Made by a program: the position numbers and the translations under genes
In this document: positions 38,661 to 46,862 of the stretch, one piece after another
How the letters are laid out: every line of letters begins with the position of its first letter
How positions within the stretch are numbered: the stretch's first letter is position 1
NCBI GenBank assembly: GCA_019233975.1
Contig: JAFALY010000003.1
Span: 23,410 to 87,409, forward strand
Direction: 5' to 3'
From: Alphaproteobacteria bacterium
GTDB lineage: Bacteria > Pseudomonadota > Alphaproteobacteria > UBA9219
Length of the DNA: 64,000 bases
Notes under the pieces: model-generated
Databases searched by the model: none
What the model was told of the DNA's origin: nothing
Seen by the model: the letters and a program-made list of their open reading frames with translations, nothing else

Positions 38661-39086
38661 TTAAACAACCGTGAGTTTAACATCCACATTGTTGCGCGTG
38701 GCGTTGGAATAGGGGCAAATCTGATGTGCCTTTTCAACCAGATCCTGCGCCTGATCGCGCGGCACGCCGGGTAGACTGACTTCCAGTGCTATCTCCAGAC
38801 CAAAGCCGCCCTCTGAACGGGGACCGATGCCGACCGTGGAGGTTACAATGGCATCCGCCGGAACCTTGGCCGTACCGCCCTGACCCGCAACAAATTTCAT
38901 GGCACCGAGGAAACAGGCGGCATAGCCGGTGGCAAACAACTGTTCAGGGTTAACCCCCTGCCCGTTGCCGCCCATTTCTTTTGGCACAGCCAGTTTTACG
39001 TCCACGGCGCCATCAAGTGTTGCGGAATGACCATCGCGGCCACCGGTTGCGCGGGCGGAAGTACGATAAACGACATTAACGGGCAT
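38661..39086 (-). CDS. ohr: Organic hydroperoxide resistance protein, OsmC/Ohr family
   Basis: Ohr is a thiol peroxidase that reduces organic hydroperoxides. The two redox cysteines are visible in YAACFLGA (about residue 60) and CPYSNATRNN (about residue 124), and QLFATGYAAC is typical. The 141-aa length fits. No MarR-type OhrR gene is adjacent. Confidence 0.93.
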   Translation of the reverse strand: MPVNVVYRTSARATGGRDGHSATLDGAVDVKLAVPKEMGGNGQGVNPEQLFATGYAACFLGAMKFVAGQGGTAKVPADAIVTSTVGIGPRSEGGFGLEIALEVSLPGVPRDQAQDLVEKAHQICPYSNATRNNVDVKLTVV

Positions 39087-39168
39087 AGTTGACTCCTTTG
39101 ACGGTGGGACGAATGCGGCGGCAGTTTACACGAAAGAATGGGCCGCGCCAATGCGGGTTAGAAAGGCG

Positions 39169-39669
39169 CTAAGCCAGCATAGTTGCCGGGGCACCGGGTA
39201 CAACATACTGCCCGACCTTATCGGGCGGAATGGGGATGCAATCCTTATTATCGCTTGCATACTGTCTGGCTTTGCAAACCAGATCTGTTGCCTTTTTACC
39301 GCGCATGCCTTGGGCAATCTGGTCTGCGTCTTTCAGGAACATAATGTCGCAATTGCCATGCGTATCCATGGTTGCAATATCAACGAAGCAACCCATCGGT
39401 CCGCCGTTGGCCTGAAAGCGCAAGCGTGCCTCATCACTCCCTTTCTTGTAGTCTATGATTATCTTGTATTTGTGTTTTTCAATATCCGCAGCGCTCTTCA
39501 GTTGCTTCAGCAGATCATCCGCATGAATGGCTTTCAAAAGTTTCTGCAGTTCCGCCCATGAGCAAACAACTTCGGCGCAGACACGATTAGGGTCATCCGC
39601 ACCTAGGGTCATCCGCACCAAACCCCGCCAAAGACCTGTGCTTGCCGCTTGCACCCATGCCGCCAGCAT
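39169..39669 (-). CDS. Unknown cysteine-containing protein with a tandem duplication near its start
   Basis: ATG 39669 (GGTGG upstream) gives a 166-aa protein with several cysteines (CAEVVCSW, GPMGCFVDIA, GNCDIMF, LVCKAR, KDCIPIPP) suggesting an exported disulphide protein, though no strong signal peptide is present. A perfect 16-bp tandem duplication at 39588-39619 lies in codons 17-27. Because 16 is not a multiple of three, the duplication changed which frame feeds the rest of the gene; without it the downstream frame would continue upstream into MGASGKHRSLAGFGADDPN. No family recognised. Confidence 0.6.
   Translation of the reverse strand: MLAAWVQAASTGLWRGLVRMTLGADDPNRVCAEVVCSWAELQKLLKAIHADDLLKQLKSAADIEKHKYKIIIDYKKGSDEARLRFQANGGPMGCFVDIATMDTHGNCDIMFLKDADQIAQGMRGKKATDLVCKARQYASDNKDCIPIPPDKVGQYVVPGAPATMLA
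39588..39619. repeat. Perfect 2 x 16-bp tandem duplication
   Basis: TAGGGTCATCCGCACC occurs twice without a gap at 39588-39603 and 39604-39619. It lies inside the 5' part of the unknown gene on the minus strand and is out of codon phase. Confidence 0.9.
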
Positions 39670-39821
39670 CCACCACAAAGAGGATTAAACCATCTTCGAT
39701 TGTCAGTGATGCGGATTGCTATTGTATTAATTAGGGATAGGGTGCCGCTAACCCCATGGTTCATATGGATTTTGTCGGGCTTCGATCGCCGGCCAGTTTT
39801 TTACAGATATGGGGCATAGTC

Positions 39822-39896
39822 TGGTGCGCGCGACAGGGATTGAACCTGTGACCCCTACCGTGTGAAGGTAATGCTCTCCCGCTGAGCTACGCGCGC
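39822..39896 (-). tRNA. tRNA-Val (anticodon CAC)
   Basis: Minus-strand cloverleaf of 75 nt: acceptor GCGCGCG / CGCGCGC, D-arm AGCTCAGCGGGAGAGC, anticodon stem TACC/GGTA with loop TTCACAC (anticodon CAC, reading GUG), T-arm CAGGTTCAATCCCTG and an encoded CCA. Confidence 0.95.
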
Positions 39897-39969
39897 GCCA
39901 GAAGGGGGGTATATAAGGGGAAACAGGCCGCATTTGTCAAGCAATGCCTGATTGCGCTATGTAGTTCTG

Positions 39970-40707
39970 ATGCTTAACCAACCTTCCCTGTTCCAGGCCT
40001 CGCCGCAAACACTGGCTTTATCACCCCATGTATTGGTGGTTGATGACGATGACCGCCTGCGCGGCCTGCTGCGGCGCTTCCTGTCGGAACAGGGATTTAT
40101 GGTGACAACCGCCGCCAACGCCGCCGACGCACGGGCCAAATTGCGGCATCTGAAATTCGACCTGATGGTTCTGGACGTCATGATGCCGGGTGAAACCGGT
40201 CTGGACCTGACACGCGCCATGCGTCAGGAGGCGGCCACGCCCCTGCCCATCCTGTTGTTAACCGCGCGTGCGGAAACCAGCGACCGTATCGAGGGGTTGG
40301 AGGTCGGCGCCGATGATTACATGCACAAACCGTTTGAACCGCGCGAACTGGTTCTGCGCATCAACTCCATATTGCGTCGCCTGCCCAAGCCGCAGCAGTC
40401 GGCGCCGACGCTAAAACTGGGCCTTTGGACCTATGTTCCCGCGCGGGATGAACTGCAATCTGCCGAAACCACGTTGCGCCTGACGGATATGGAAGCGGGA
40501 TTGATGCGCGCGCTGGCCGCTGCGCCGGGTAGTGTTATATCGCGTGAAGCGCTGGCAGAGCACGCCAAGGGTGATGTCGGCGATCGTACAATTGACGTTC
40601 AGGTCACACGCCTGCGTAAAAAGATCGAAACGGACCCGAGGAACCCGCGTTATCTGGTGACCGTGCGCGGTGAGGGCTATATGTTGATGCCGGATATGGA
40701 TGCCTGA
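39970..40707 (+). CDS. OmpR-family response regulator
   Basis: A 245-aa regulator with an N-terminal receiver (acidic residues Asp25-28, phosphorylated Asp69 in LDVMMPGETG, Lys in MHKPFEPREL) and a C-terminal winged-helix DNA-binding domain (about 145-240, QVTRLRKKIETDPRNPRYL). The start ATG 39970 is preferred over an upstream TTG at 39952. It overlaps the sensor kinase by eight bases, so the two form a two-component pair of the OmpR/EnvZ kind. The signal is unknown. Confidence 0.92.
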   Translation: MLNQPSLFQASPQTLALSPHVLVVDDDDRLRGLLRRFLSEQGFMVTTAANAADARAKLRHLKFDLMVLDVMMPGETGLDLTRAMRQEAATPLPILLLTARAETSDRIEGLEVGADDYMHKPFEPRELVLRINSILRRLPKPQQSAPTLKLGLWTYVPARDELQSAETTLRLTDMEAGLMRALAAAPGSVISREALAEHAKGDVGDRTIDVQVTRLRKKIETDPRNPRYLVTVRGEGYMLMPDMDA

Positions 40708-42076
40708 CATGGCCGCGTTTGATCACACAGAAAACGAGCCACGCGCGACCCGGCGTATTCCTTTGGCGCTGCGTATCAAGCGTCTGTTGCCGCGCAGCCT
40801 GTATGGCCGCACGCTGCTGATCATCGTCGTGCCGACGCTGATCACGCTGGCAGCCGCCACATTCGTGTTTTTCGACAGGCATTGGTACACGGTTACAAAC
40901 CGTCTGTGTTATGCCGTTGCGGGGGATATTGCAGTATCACTGGAGTTGATCCAGAAAAGCTCGAACCCCGAAAGCATGGCCGCCATTGTGCGGCTGGCGT
41001 CCGATAAAATGGACCTGTTCATCAATTTCGCGCCGGGCACGACGTTACCCACACACGCCAAGGAAAGCCTGAATCCACTGCGTAACATCTTGCGCAGCGC
41101 GTTGAATGACCGCCTGTCCTACCCGTTCCAGATTGATATGCGCCATGCGCCGGAAACAATCGCGATTATGGTGGGTGCACCCGAAGGGGTTTACACCGTC
41201 GTCCTGCCGCAACGCCGCGTTTACACGCCAACCACGGAAGTATTCATCGTCTGGATGGTGGGCAGTTCGATTTTACTGTCGGCCATCGCGTTGATGTTTA
41301 TGCGTAACCAGATCAGGCCCATCCGCCGTCTGGCCGACGCTGCTGAAGCCATAGGTAAAGGCCACGACGTACCGGATTTCAAGATTGAAGGCGCGTCGGA
41401 AGTGAGGCAAGCGGCAACGGCCTTGCTGGTTATGCGCGACCGCCTGCGCCGTCAGATCACCCAACGCACAACCATGCTGGCGGGCGTTTCACATGATTTA
41501 CGCACGCCCCTGACGCGCATGCGTCTGCAACTTGCGCTTATGGCGCATGACGACGCGACGCGTGAGCTGATGGATGACGTGGCAGAGATGGAAACGATGC
41601 TGGCGGCCTATCTGGCCTTTGCGCGCGGCGAAGAAGCCGAACCGGCCCAGCCCGTACTGCTGGCTGAACTTTTAAACGAGGTTGTCAACAATGCGCGGCG
41701 ACAAAACCCGAATGTGACACTGATCGCGCCGCCCGATGTCACCATAACCCTGCGTCGCCAGGCCATGAAGCGGTGCCTGACCAATCTGGTCGGCAACGCC
41801 CTTCGTTACGGCAAGAAAGCGGCGGTTGAAGCCACACTGGGCGACCATTTGCTGACAGTCACTGTCGATGATGACGGGCCGGGCATTGCCATCGAACGGC
41901 GTGAAGATATGTTCCGCCCCTTTACGCGATTGGAAGAGTCGCGGAATGCAACGACTGGCGGCGTCGGGCTGGGCCTGACCATCGCGCGCGACATCGCGCG
42001 TTTTCATGGCGGTGATGTTGTTTTGGAAGAAAGCCCCATGGGCGGCCTTCGTGCCCGCGTGTGGCTGCCTGTTTAA
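40700..42076 (+). CDS. EnvZ-like sensor histidine kinase
   Basis: The 458-aa kinase has two membrane helices (about 37-58 and 180-202) flanking a 120-residue periplasmic sensor, a HAMP domain (about 203-255), the phosphorylated His265 in GVSHDLRTPLTRMR, an N-box LVGNALRYGKKA, VDDDGPGI and GLGLTIARD. The HDLRTPLTRxRL box is EnvZ-like. The periplasmic region is related in layout to EnvZ-type sensors, but the ligand cannot be read. Start ATG 40700 or 40709. Confidence 0.92.
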   Translation: MPDMAAFDHTENEPRATRRIPLALRIKRLLPRSLYGRTLLIIVVPTLITLAAATFVFFDRHWYTVTNRLCYAVAGDIAVSLELIQKSSNPESMAAIVRLASDKMDLFINFAPGTTLPTHAKESLNPLRNILRSALNDRLSYPFQIDMRHAPETIAIMVGAPEGVYTVVLPQRRVYTPTTEVFIVWMVGSSILLSAIALMFMRNQIRPIRRLADAAEAIGKGHDVPDFKIEGASEVRQAATALLVMRDRLRRQITQRTTMLAGVSHDLRTPLTRMRLQLALMAHDDATRELMDDVAEMETMLAAYLAFARGEEAEPAQPVLLAELLNEVVNNARRQNPNVTLIAPPDVTITLRRQAMKRCLTNLVGNALRYGKKAAVEATLGDHLLTVTVDDDGPGIAIERREDMFRPFTRLEESRNATTGGVGLGLTIARDIARFHGGDVVLEESPMGGLRARVWLPV

Positions 42077-42411
42077 TTCAGCTTCTCGCCATTCGGCACG
42101 GTTTGGTCGGGCGAGACGAGGACGACTTTCCCATCTGCGTCATAAAAACCGAGCGTCAGGACTTCTGACATAAACGGCCCCACCTGTCGCGGCGGAAAAT
42201 TAACGACAGCGGCCACCTGCTTGCCGATCAGCTTTTCCGGCATGTAGTGATGCGTTATTTGCGCCGATGATTTCTTAAGACCTATGTCAGGCCCAAAGTC
42301 GATGACGAGCTTATAGGCAGGCTTGCGTGCTTCGGGAAACGGCTCCGCTTTGATGATAGTACCGGAGCGAATATCAATCTTTTCAAAATCGTCGTAGCTG
42401 ATCATTTTCAA
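42073..42411 (-). CDS. csaA: CsaA-like tRNA-binding domain protein
   Basis: A 112-aa single OB-fold protein of the EMAP-II/CsaA type: FEKIDIRSGTIIKAEPFPEAR at the start and NFPPRQVGPFMSEVLTLGF in the second half are typical. CsaA binds tRNA and has been described as a chaperone for exported proteins. It overlaps gmk by ATGA and meets the sensor kinase tail-to-tail with a four-base overlap. Confidence 0.9.
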   Translation of the reverse strand: MKMISYDDFEKIDIRSGTIIKAEPFPEARKPAYKLVIDFGPDIGLKKSSAQITHHYMPEKLIGKQVAAVVNFPPRQVGPFMSEVLTLGFYDADGKVVLVSPDQTVPNGEKLN

Positions 42412-43058
42412 TGGCCCTGCTTCAGACCATTGACGAAATCAGACAGACCGGTCTGACGGCGGCGGCGCAGGCGCTCGCTTTTCAAAATGCCGTGTACCTT
42501 TTCAACTGACTGGTCGAAATCGTGATTGACGATGACGTAATCATACTCGGCCCAGTGGCTCATCTCATCGCTTGCCTTGGCCATGCGGCGGTTAATCTCG
42601 GCGGGCGCATCGGCGGCGCGTGTCGTCAGGCGGCGCTCCAGCTCTGCCCAACTGGGCGGCAGAATGAAAACGCTGACAAGGTCCTTGGGCGCTTTTTCGC
42701 CTAATTGCTGCGTCCCCTGCCAGTCGATATCGAACAAAACATCGCGGCCTGTGGTCAAAGCTTCCTCAACCGGTTTGCGTGGCGTACCGTAATAATGGCC
42801 AAACACCTTGGCGTATTCCAGCAACTGGTCGCGGTTGACCATCAAGTTAAAGTCGATGGTGTCGACAAAGTGGTAGTCCTTGCCCGGCACTTCGTTCGAG
42901 CGCGGTTGGCGGGTTGTCACGGAAATGGAAAGGTCAATCTCGTTATCGATTTCCAGCAGGCGGCGCGACAGGCTGGTCTTACCGGCGCCAGAGGGGGAGG
43001 AAAGGACCATCATCAGGCCCCGCCGTTTGATTGTGCTGGGAAGTAGGGAATGAGACAT
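42408..43058 (-). CDS. gmk: Guanylate kinase
   Basis: Gmk phosphorylates GMP to GDP with ATP. The P-loop is SSPSGAGKTSLSRRL, followed by the GMP-binding TTRQPRSNEVPGKDYHFV and VLFDIDWQGTQQL. The 216-aa length is normal. It heads a two-gene run with csaA; its upstream region is divergent from ndk. Confidence 0.96.
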   Translation of the reverse strand: MSHSLLPSTIKRRGLMMVLSSPSGAGKTSLSRRLLEIDNEIDLSISVTTRQPRSNEVPGKDYHFVDTIDFNLMVNRDQLLEYAKVFGHYYGTPRKPVEEALTTGRDVLFDIDWQGTQQLGEKAPKDLVSVFILPPSWAELERRLTTRAADAPAEINRRMAKASDEMSHWAEYDYVIVNHDFDQSVEKVHGILKSERLRRRRQTGLSDFVNGLKQGH

Positions 43059-43255
43059 TCAATAAGCCAACTACATACATAGATTGGCAGTAAGTCATAA
43101 CGAATTGTTTTTGATTGCGAAAGGGCAAAAGGCCGCGAATCGGCGGATTTAGGGCTTTTACCGTGTTTTTGCGCGGCAGGGTTGCCAAGCCTGCCCTCAC
43201 CGTCTATAAGGCGCGAACCCAAGAGAAGACAATAACCAAAGGCTTAGGAGCAATT

Positions 43256-43678
43256 ATGGCCCTCGAACAAACCTTTTCAATCGTCAAGCCGGACGCGACC
43301 CGTCGCAATCTGACCGGCAAGATCAACGCCAAGCTGGAAGAAGCCGGCCTGCGCATCGTTGCGCAAAAGCGTATCTTGATGACCCGCGCTCAGGCAGAAA
43401 ATTTCTACGGCGTGCATCGCGAACGTCCCTTCTTCAACGACCTGGTCGATTTCATGATCTCGGGCCCGGTTGTGGTTCAGGTTCTGGAAGGCGACAACGC
43501 CGTGGCCCGCAACCGTGAAGTGATGGGTGCCACCAACCCGGCGAACGCCGCGCCCGGTACCATCCGCAAGGAATTTGCAGAAAGCATCGAAGCGAATTCT
43601 GTCCACGGCTCAGACAGCTTGGAAAACGCCAAGGTTGAAATCGCGTATTTCTTCTCAGGCTGCGAAATCGTCGGCTAA
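43256..43678 (+). CDS. ndk: Nucleoside diphosphate kinase
   Basis: Ndk balances NTP pools through a phosphohistidine. The 140-aa protein begins [17 protein letters not shown] and has the active-site histidine in [12 protein letters not shown]. The start ATG 43256 has TAGGAG six bases upstream; the longer open frame upstream has no such site. A strong terminator follows. Confidence 0.97.
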   Translation: MALEQTFSIVKPDATRRNLTGKINAKLEEAGLRIVAQKRILMTRAQAENFYGVHRERPFFNDLVDFMISGPVVVQVLEGDNAVARNREVMGATNPANAAPGTIRKEFAESIEANSVHGSDSLENAKVEIAYFFSGCEIVG

Positions 43679-43697
43679 GCAACCGCATCGCTTAAAC

Positions 43698-43733
43698 AAA
43701 AACCCCGCCCGGGAAACCGCGGCGGGGTTTTTT
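43698..43733. terminator. Bidirectional Rho-independent terminator after ndk
   Basis: AAACCCCGCC (43700-43709) and GGCGGGGTTT (43721-43730) form a 10-bp stem with an 11-nt loop, flanked by an A-run and T6. It can stop transcription of ndk (plus) and of the small gene at 43756-43911 (minus). Confidence 0.92.
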
Positions 43734-43755
43734 ATAGGCTGCCGTCAGGGGTTGA

Positions 43756-43911
43756 TCAGAAAACCTTGAAGACCAGCAGCATGGCGAGCAAGAACCCCGC
43801 CATGGAGACGCAAGTGATAACGATGGCTTTGGTAAAGCAGTTCCAACCGGCGCGGTGTTCCTGCACCATGGCAGGGGAAACGGTGGCGGGGGTGTGGTGA
43901 GTATCGGCCAT
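43756..43911 (-). CDS. 51-aa protein resembling aa3-type cytochrome c oxidase subunit IV
   Basis: ATG 43911 with AAGGA seven bases upstream opens a 51-codon frame: MADTHHTPATVSPAMVQEHR, then AGWNCFTKAIVITCVSMAGF and a hydrophobic end. The EHRAGWxxFTK-hydrophobic pattern resembles the small subunit IV of alphaproteobacterial aa3 oxidases, which have one membrane helix. No other oxidase gene is nearby. A larger overlapping frame on the same strand is a shadow. Confidence 0.7.
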   Translation of the reverse strand: MADTHHTPATVSPAMVQEHRAGWNCFTKAIVITCVSMAGFLLAMLLVFKVF

Positions 43912-44050
43912 TGGGGTGTCCTTAACAGGTTAGGGCGTTGACGCATCATGTAAATAAGGTGCCTTTTCGTCAAGTGGCATGAAAGTAAATCGTCTTTACG
44001 ATAGTTTTACCGACTTTATTCTAGAGTAAATCCCTTGCATGGGGGCGGAA

Positions 44051-44437
44051 ATGGCACAAGAAGAAGGCGATGTTTTCTGGCTCTCGGAGATGCTCAGCCT
44101 GCAGAAACGCCGCATTGGCGACCTGCTGAAAAAGCTGGGGCGTTTCGTCAATCTCGGCAACCTGAAACCGGCCATTCTCGCGCGTCTTGAGCGGACCTTA
44201 GAACAAGTCGCCGTCGCCAAGGAAAAAGAAGTCAATCTGTTCCAGCGTGTCGAAGCCCTTGAACAGTTACATCGCACACGGCGCAAAAAGAAGCTTCTGG
44301 TTCACGCAGACGAACCCGCACCCGAAGGCAACAGGCTGATACAAGAAGAAGCCCCACAGCCGCCACGCAAAAATGGTCTGCTTTATCTTCTCTGGTATTA
44401 TCTGCTGATGGATGACGGTCCGAAGAATAACAAATAA
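44051..44437 (+). CDS. Unknown 128-aa protein, coiled-coil with hydrophobic C-terminal patch
   Basis: The frame opens at ATG 44039 or ATG 44051; the latter has GGGGGCGGA immediately before it. The N-terminal 60 residues look helical (LSLQKRRIGDLLKKLGRFVN), then a charged linker with RRKKK, and a short aromatic segment LLYLLWYYLLM near the end. No family recognised. It stands alone between the oxidase-like gene and phaZ. Confidence 0.55.
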   Translation: MAQEEGDVFWLSEMLSLQKRRIGDLLKKLGRFVNLGNLKPAILARLERTLEQVAVAKEKEVNLFQRVEALEQLHRTRRKKKLLVHADEPAPEGNRLIQEEAPQPPRKNGLLYLLWYYLLMDDGPKNNK

Positions 44438-44556
44438 ATCAGTATGTCAAATCAAAGACCTAGCGTTTCATCTGGTAAAACTTAAGCTTTCCTTTACCTT
44501 GCGAACCTACGATTCTTTTTGTGCAGATTTCAGGGTGCAGTGATCAGGTTGTCCTA

Positions 44557-45825
44557 ATGCTTCTTTACCATCTCCACGACTGGCAACGCGCCGCCATGGC
44601 CCCGTTTCGCATCGCAGCTGAAGCGACGCAGGCGGCTTTTCACAACCCATTTTTCCCCGCCACCTATACCCATTTCGGACGCGCGGTCGCGGCTGGCGCA
44701 GAGTTGGTTGAGCGTACAACGCGCCAATTCGGTAAGCCTGCCTTTGGTCTGCACAGCACCGTTATTGCCGGCGATACCGTCAAGGTCGAAGAAGAAGTTG
44801 TCCTGACCAAGCCGTTTTGCAAATTGCTGCATTTCAAACGGCACACGGACCGCGTTGATCCTATCGTTCTGGTTGTGGCGCCCATGTCGGGTCATTATGC
44901 CACCCTGCTGCGTGGCACGGTTGAAGCCTTGCTGCCTGAACATGATGTCTACATCACGGATTGGGTCGACGCCAAAATGGTGCCGCTGTCGCACGGTAAA
45001 TTCGACCTTGAAGATTACATTACCTATGTCATGGACTGCATCCGCCATCTGGGCGCGCAAACGCACCTGATCGCCGTATGTCAGCCCGCTGTTCCCGTTA
45101 TGTGTGCCGTCGCATTGCTGGCGCAAATGGGCGACCCGGCCCAACCACGCAGCATGACCCTGATGGGCGGCCCCATTGACACCAGCCGCGCCAAAACGGT
45201 GGTGACCGAACTGGCTGACAAGCGCCCGATTGAATGGTTCCAGAATACGGTTATTCACGCAATACCATTCTATTACCCCGGCGGCCATCGTTTGGTTTAC
45301 CCCGGCTTTGTTCAATTAAACGGCTTTGTATCCATGAATGTCGAACGGCATGTGGGCGAGCACATGAAGCTGTTCCGCAATCTGGTAAAGGGCGACGAAG
45401 AATCCGCCACCGCACATCGTACATTCTACGACGAATATCTGGCGGTCATGGATGTGACGGCTGAATTTTACCTGCAAACCGTCGAACGCGTTTTCCAGAA
45501 GCGTGATCTGGCCAACGGCACATTCACATGGAACGGCCAGCGTGTGGACCCGTCCGCCATTCGGCGCACTGCTCTCCTGACGGTTGAAGGCGAACTGGAT
45601 GATATCTCCGCCCCCGGCCAGACGATCGCCGCCCATGACCTGTGCTCAGGCCTTGCCGACGATATGCGTCAGGCGCATTTACAAATAGGCGTCGGTCATT
45701 ACGGCATTTTCAATGGCCGCAAATGGCGCACGCAAATTTTGCCTATCGTGCATCAGTTCATGCTTGACCACGACGCCGCGCCGGAAAACAACCATCCCTA
45801 CCTGCGTATTGTCGACGCCGTCTGA
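44557..45825 (+). CDS. phaZ: Intracellular polyhydroxybutyrate depolymerase
   Basis: This 422-aa enzyme releases 3-hydroxybutyrate from stored PHB granules. It belongs to the PhaZ alpha/beta-hydrolase family that uses a cysteine in place of serine: Cys175 in AVCQPAVPV. Other marks are MLLYHLHDWQRAAMAPFR at the start, VVAPMSGHYATLLRGTVEAL, YITDWVDA and QIGVGHYGIFNGRKWR. ATG 44557 is preferred because relatives start there; a GTG at 44521 would add 12 residues. No PHB synthase or granule protein gene is adjacent. Confidence 0.92.
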   Translation: MLLYHLHDWQRAAMAPFRIAAEATQAAFHNPFFPATYTHFGRAVAAGAELVERTTRQFGKPAFGLHSTVIAGDTVKVEEEVVLTKPFCKLLHFKRHTDRVDPIVLVVAPMSGHYATLLRGTVEALLPEHDVYITDWVDAKMVPLSHGKFDLEDYITYVMDCIRHLGAQTHLIAVCQPAVPVMCAVALLAQMGDPAQPRSMTLMGGPIDTSRAKTVVTELADKRPIEWFQNTVIHAIPFYYPGGHRLVYPGFVQLNGFVSMNVERHVGEHMKLFRNLVKGDEESATAHRTFYDEYLAVMDVTAEFYLQTVERVFQKRDLANGTFTWNGQRVDPSAIRRTALLTVEGELDDISAPGQTIAAHDLCSGLADDMRQAHLQIGVGHYGIFNGRKWRTQILPIVHQFMLDHDAAPENNHPYLRIVDAV

Positions 45826-45851
45826 CCGCCCGCTCACCTTATGGTGCAACC

Positions 45852-46775
45852 ATGTCTTCATGGGTTGAATATTTCGAACTCGGCACATTGTTGGCCGAAA
45901 CCGCCATTGCTATCGTATTGGCGCCGGAATTTATTCGTCATCTGGCGCAGCGATCGGAACGTGAAGCACGCATCGCCCTGAACATTGAAACAATTGACCC
46001 ACGCAAGGCGAAACAACCGATTTTCGGCCTTGAGCCCCTGTCCGCACAAATTGGTGACGTCATCGACCGCGCGCGTGACCCTGCCGCCTATGCCAATCTG
46101 GATGTCGGCAATGAAATCCTGATTGTCGGCCCGGAACAGTCCGGCAAAAAAGCGCTGGCCCTACACATTGGCAAGCTGGCGGCCATGCGCCGCGCCATTA
46201 TTGTTTATAACCCGCGTGATGCGGATGTTCTGGCACGCGCCAAGCATATGCTTGAACGCACCAGAAAGCCGCCAGGCCGTTACAGCGCGGAAAAGACGTT
46301 GTTGATACTGCCTGGGCTCGACCCCGCCTATGGCAACAAGGGGGAAGCCTGGTGCGACCAGTTGGAAGCCTTGATCGAAACCGCGAGCAACCTGCCCCAT
46401 GTACTGATCATCGGCACCGTCAATGCGTATGAGCGCAAGGGCGAAGTGGCGAATTGGTTTGGCACAATCCTGACACTACCCGCGCAGGGCAGCGCAGCCT
46501 GGCGCAGCATGATTTACGCGATAGCCGATGGCTTTATGGATAGTGCCCTGCAGGAAGCCCCCCGCTGTACCTTGTCGGGGCTGGATCGCACGGCCTTTAT
46601 TGGCAGAGTTATGCAAACCGACCCCACACCGGCTGAAGTCAAAGATATTTTTGCGCAGTGCGAAACACTGGCAACTTTCCGTCAACGCAAGGGCCAAACG
46701 GCTACGAATATTATCACGCCGGATATTTTGGATGTCGCCATTGAACGTGTCGTGCCACGGCACGGCGCAACATAG
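45852..46775 (+). CDS. ATPase-like protein with degenerate Walker A, unknown
   Basis: A 307-aa protein with an N-terminal hydrophobic/amphipathic stretch (about 8-30), then a P-loop-like GPEQSGKKALAL (residues 93-104) in which the Ser/Thr after Lys is replaced by Lys, followed by a Walker-B-like TLLILPGLD and a sensor-like HVLIIGTVNAYE. The order fits an AAA-type fold. It begins 26 bp after phaZ and may be co-transcribed. I do not recognise a named family; whether it binds ATP is uncertain. Confidence 0.65.
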   Translation: MSSWVEYFELGTLLAETAIAIVLAPEFIRHLAQRSEREARIALNIETIDPRKAKQPIFGLEPLSAQIGDVIDRARDPAAYANLDVGNEILIVGPEQSGKKALALHIGKLAAMRRAIIVYNPRDADVLARAKHMLERTRKPPGRYSAEKTLLILPGLDPAYGNKGEAWCDQLEALIETASNLPHVLIIGTVNAYERKGEVANWFGTILTLPAQGSAAWRSMIYAIADGFMDSALQEAPRCTLSGLDRTAFIGRVMQTDPTPAEVKDIFAQCETLATFRQRKGQTATNIITPDILDVAIERVVPRHGAT

Positions 46776-46862
46776 CCAATAAAAACACGGCGGCGCTGTC
46801 ATAGATTATTTAAATCGCACGGCAATAGTGATAGGATTCATCCATCAACAGACGGACAGTGT

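Noticed and set aside
43692..43973. 93-codon minus-strand frame overlapping the oxidase-like peptide
   Set aside because: Runs through the ndk terminator and is Pro/Arg/Ser-rich; the 51-codon frame with AAGGA is the better gene.
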